Shown here: positions 63,301-64,000 of the stretch, piece after piece
Layout: each line of letters starts with the position of its first letter
Numbering within the stretch: position 1 is the first letter of the stretch
DNA from: Coniella vitis
Taxonomy: Eukaryota > Ascomycota > Sordariomycetes > Diaporthales > Schizoparmaceae
Length of the DNA: 64,000 nt
Assembly: GCA_011317545.1 (NCBI GenBank)
Contig: WUJK01000011.1
Location: 139,501 to 203,500 of the forward strand
Direction of reading: 5' to 3'
Translations under genes and position numbers: made by a program
Notes under the pieces: model-generated
What the model saw: the letters and a program-made list of their open reading frames with translations, nothing else
Told to the model about the DNA's origin: nothing
The model's database searches: none

Positions 63301-64000
63301 CGGGGTAATATAAGCTAATTATACCGCTATAAGCTCCCCCGCTATATATAGGGGACGGTATATTATATAAGGACCTTATTAAGAAAGCGAGCCTATTATA
63401 GGATAAGATTTTATAGCGGTTCTTTAGGGATAATAACTTAGTTAGGGACCCGCTCGAGGGCTAGGATACTTTTAAAGCCTATTTTTAATAGGGTTATACG
63501 GCTACGCCTAAGGAGGTAGAGGAGTATATTATCCGAGTTAAATCTACCTCTCCCGGGGTAAATAGTACTTCGGTATCCCTACTAAAGGAGTATTAGGATA
63601 ATATTAGCCCCCTTCTAATTCGGCTTTATAATTATTACCTTATTATAAGTTACTTTCCTTTACCTTAATACCGCGCTAAGGTATTAATATATCCTAAGCT
63701 AGGTAAGAGGGATATAGGTAGCCCTAGGTTATATAAGCTTATTACCTTTCTTTCTACCTTTTCTAAGGGGTTTAAGAGGCTAATTATATATAGGCTTTCC
63801 TAGATCTTACTTACTAAAGGGGTCCTTAACTTATAATACTACGGGGCGCTATTAAAACGCTCTATAATAAACCTTATAATAGTATTTATATACGATATCG
63901 AGCTAATACTCTCCCGAGGGCAGGTTATTATAATAGTAATTAGGGATATATAAGGGGCGTTTAATATCGTCCTCCCTAATAAACTAATCGTACGGCTATA
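60347..64000 (+). mobile_element. Tad1/LINE-like non-LTR retrotransposon, cut by the window end
   Basis: A plus-strand endonuclease-like region shows the apurinic-endonuclease motif GDFN at 62646-62657 and a VLNLVFSN segment (62788-62811), resembling the S-x-LDLVFS signature of LINE endonucleases. Reverse transcriptase begins further on, with RDI, stop, GAFNIVLPNKL at 63942-63986, where a stop replaces the expected Gln. The upstream part (60350-62400) is GC-richer than its surroundings and may be ORF1 with its leader. Motif frames differ, so indels are present. The catalytic FADD box lies beyond the window. Confidence 0.65.

Noticed and set aside
45360..64000. Possible mitochondrial, plasmid or bacterial origin of the AT-rich block
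   Set aside because: The dinucleotide bias is CpA/TpG-specific and the contents are eukaryotic LTR and LINE elements; no organelle genes are seen.
1..64000. CRISPR arrays, phage genes or a biosynthetic gene cluster
   Set aside because: No spaced direct repeats of CRISPR type and no polyketide, peptide or terpene synthase motifs were found; the tandem repeats present are micro- or minisatellites.

Overview
The window comes from a filamentous ascomycete (Pezizomycotina, probably Sordariomycetes; the genus cannot be read from the sequence). The evidence is short GT-AG introns of about 50-200 nt in most genes, fungal-only families (Zn2Cys6 regulator, MAL-type sugar permease, GH74 xyloglucanase, GPI-anchored Ser/Thr/Ala-rich wall protein), and an AT-rich block whose base composition shows repeat-induced point mutation (RIP). 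The window divides sharply into a gene-bearing part (1-45.2 kb) and a gene-free, RIP-saturated transposon graveyard (45.4-64 kb). Layout of the gene part: the 3' end of a membrane protein gene (1-374); an alpha-glucoside/sugar transporter (3663-5528); a divergent pair made of an acidic conserved protein (6804-6194, minus) and a Tim17-family mitochondrial protein (7312-8024); proline dehydrogenase (9988-11845) facing the KEOPS subunit CGI121 (13664-12975, minus); a 990-residue Zn2Cys6 regulator (20476-24253); a small Cys-containing GPI-anchored secreted protein (31179-31908); a NUDT15-like Nudix hydrolase (34914-34143, minus); a 1132-residue low-complexity protein of unknown function (37308-40938); and an intronless secreted GH74 xyloglucanase (42636-45155). 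Gene density is low, with two long stretches (13.7-20.5 and 24.3-31.2 kb) where I see no credible gene. No biosynthetic cluster or operon-like unit is evident. The transporter, regulator, wall protein and GH74 fit a carbon-acquisition and surface repertoire, but nothing shows that they are co-regulated. Layout of the AT part: five copies of one LTR family (about 470-510 bp) can be aligned by eye. A complete 7.5-kb Ty3/gypsy element with a chromodomain lies on the minus strand at 46350-53857, with two 490-bp LTRs and a 5-bp target-site duplication. It is inserted inside an older LTR copy of the same family. To its right are a gag-like remnant, a second chromodomain gypsy remnant (minus), a truncated copy of the first family (5' LTR plus gag, plus strand), and finally a Tad1/LINE-like non-LTR element (endonuclease and start of reverse transcriptase, plus) that runs off the window end. 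All coding capacity in the AT part is destroyed by CpA-to-TpA changes: Gln and Trp codons became stops inside otherwise readable protein motifs.
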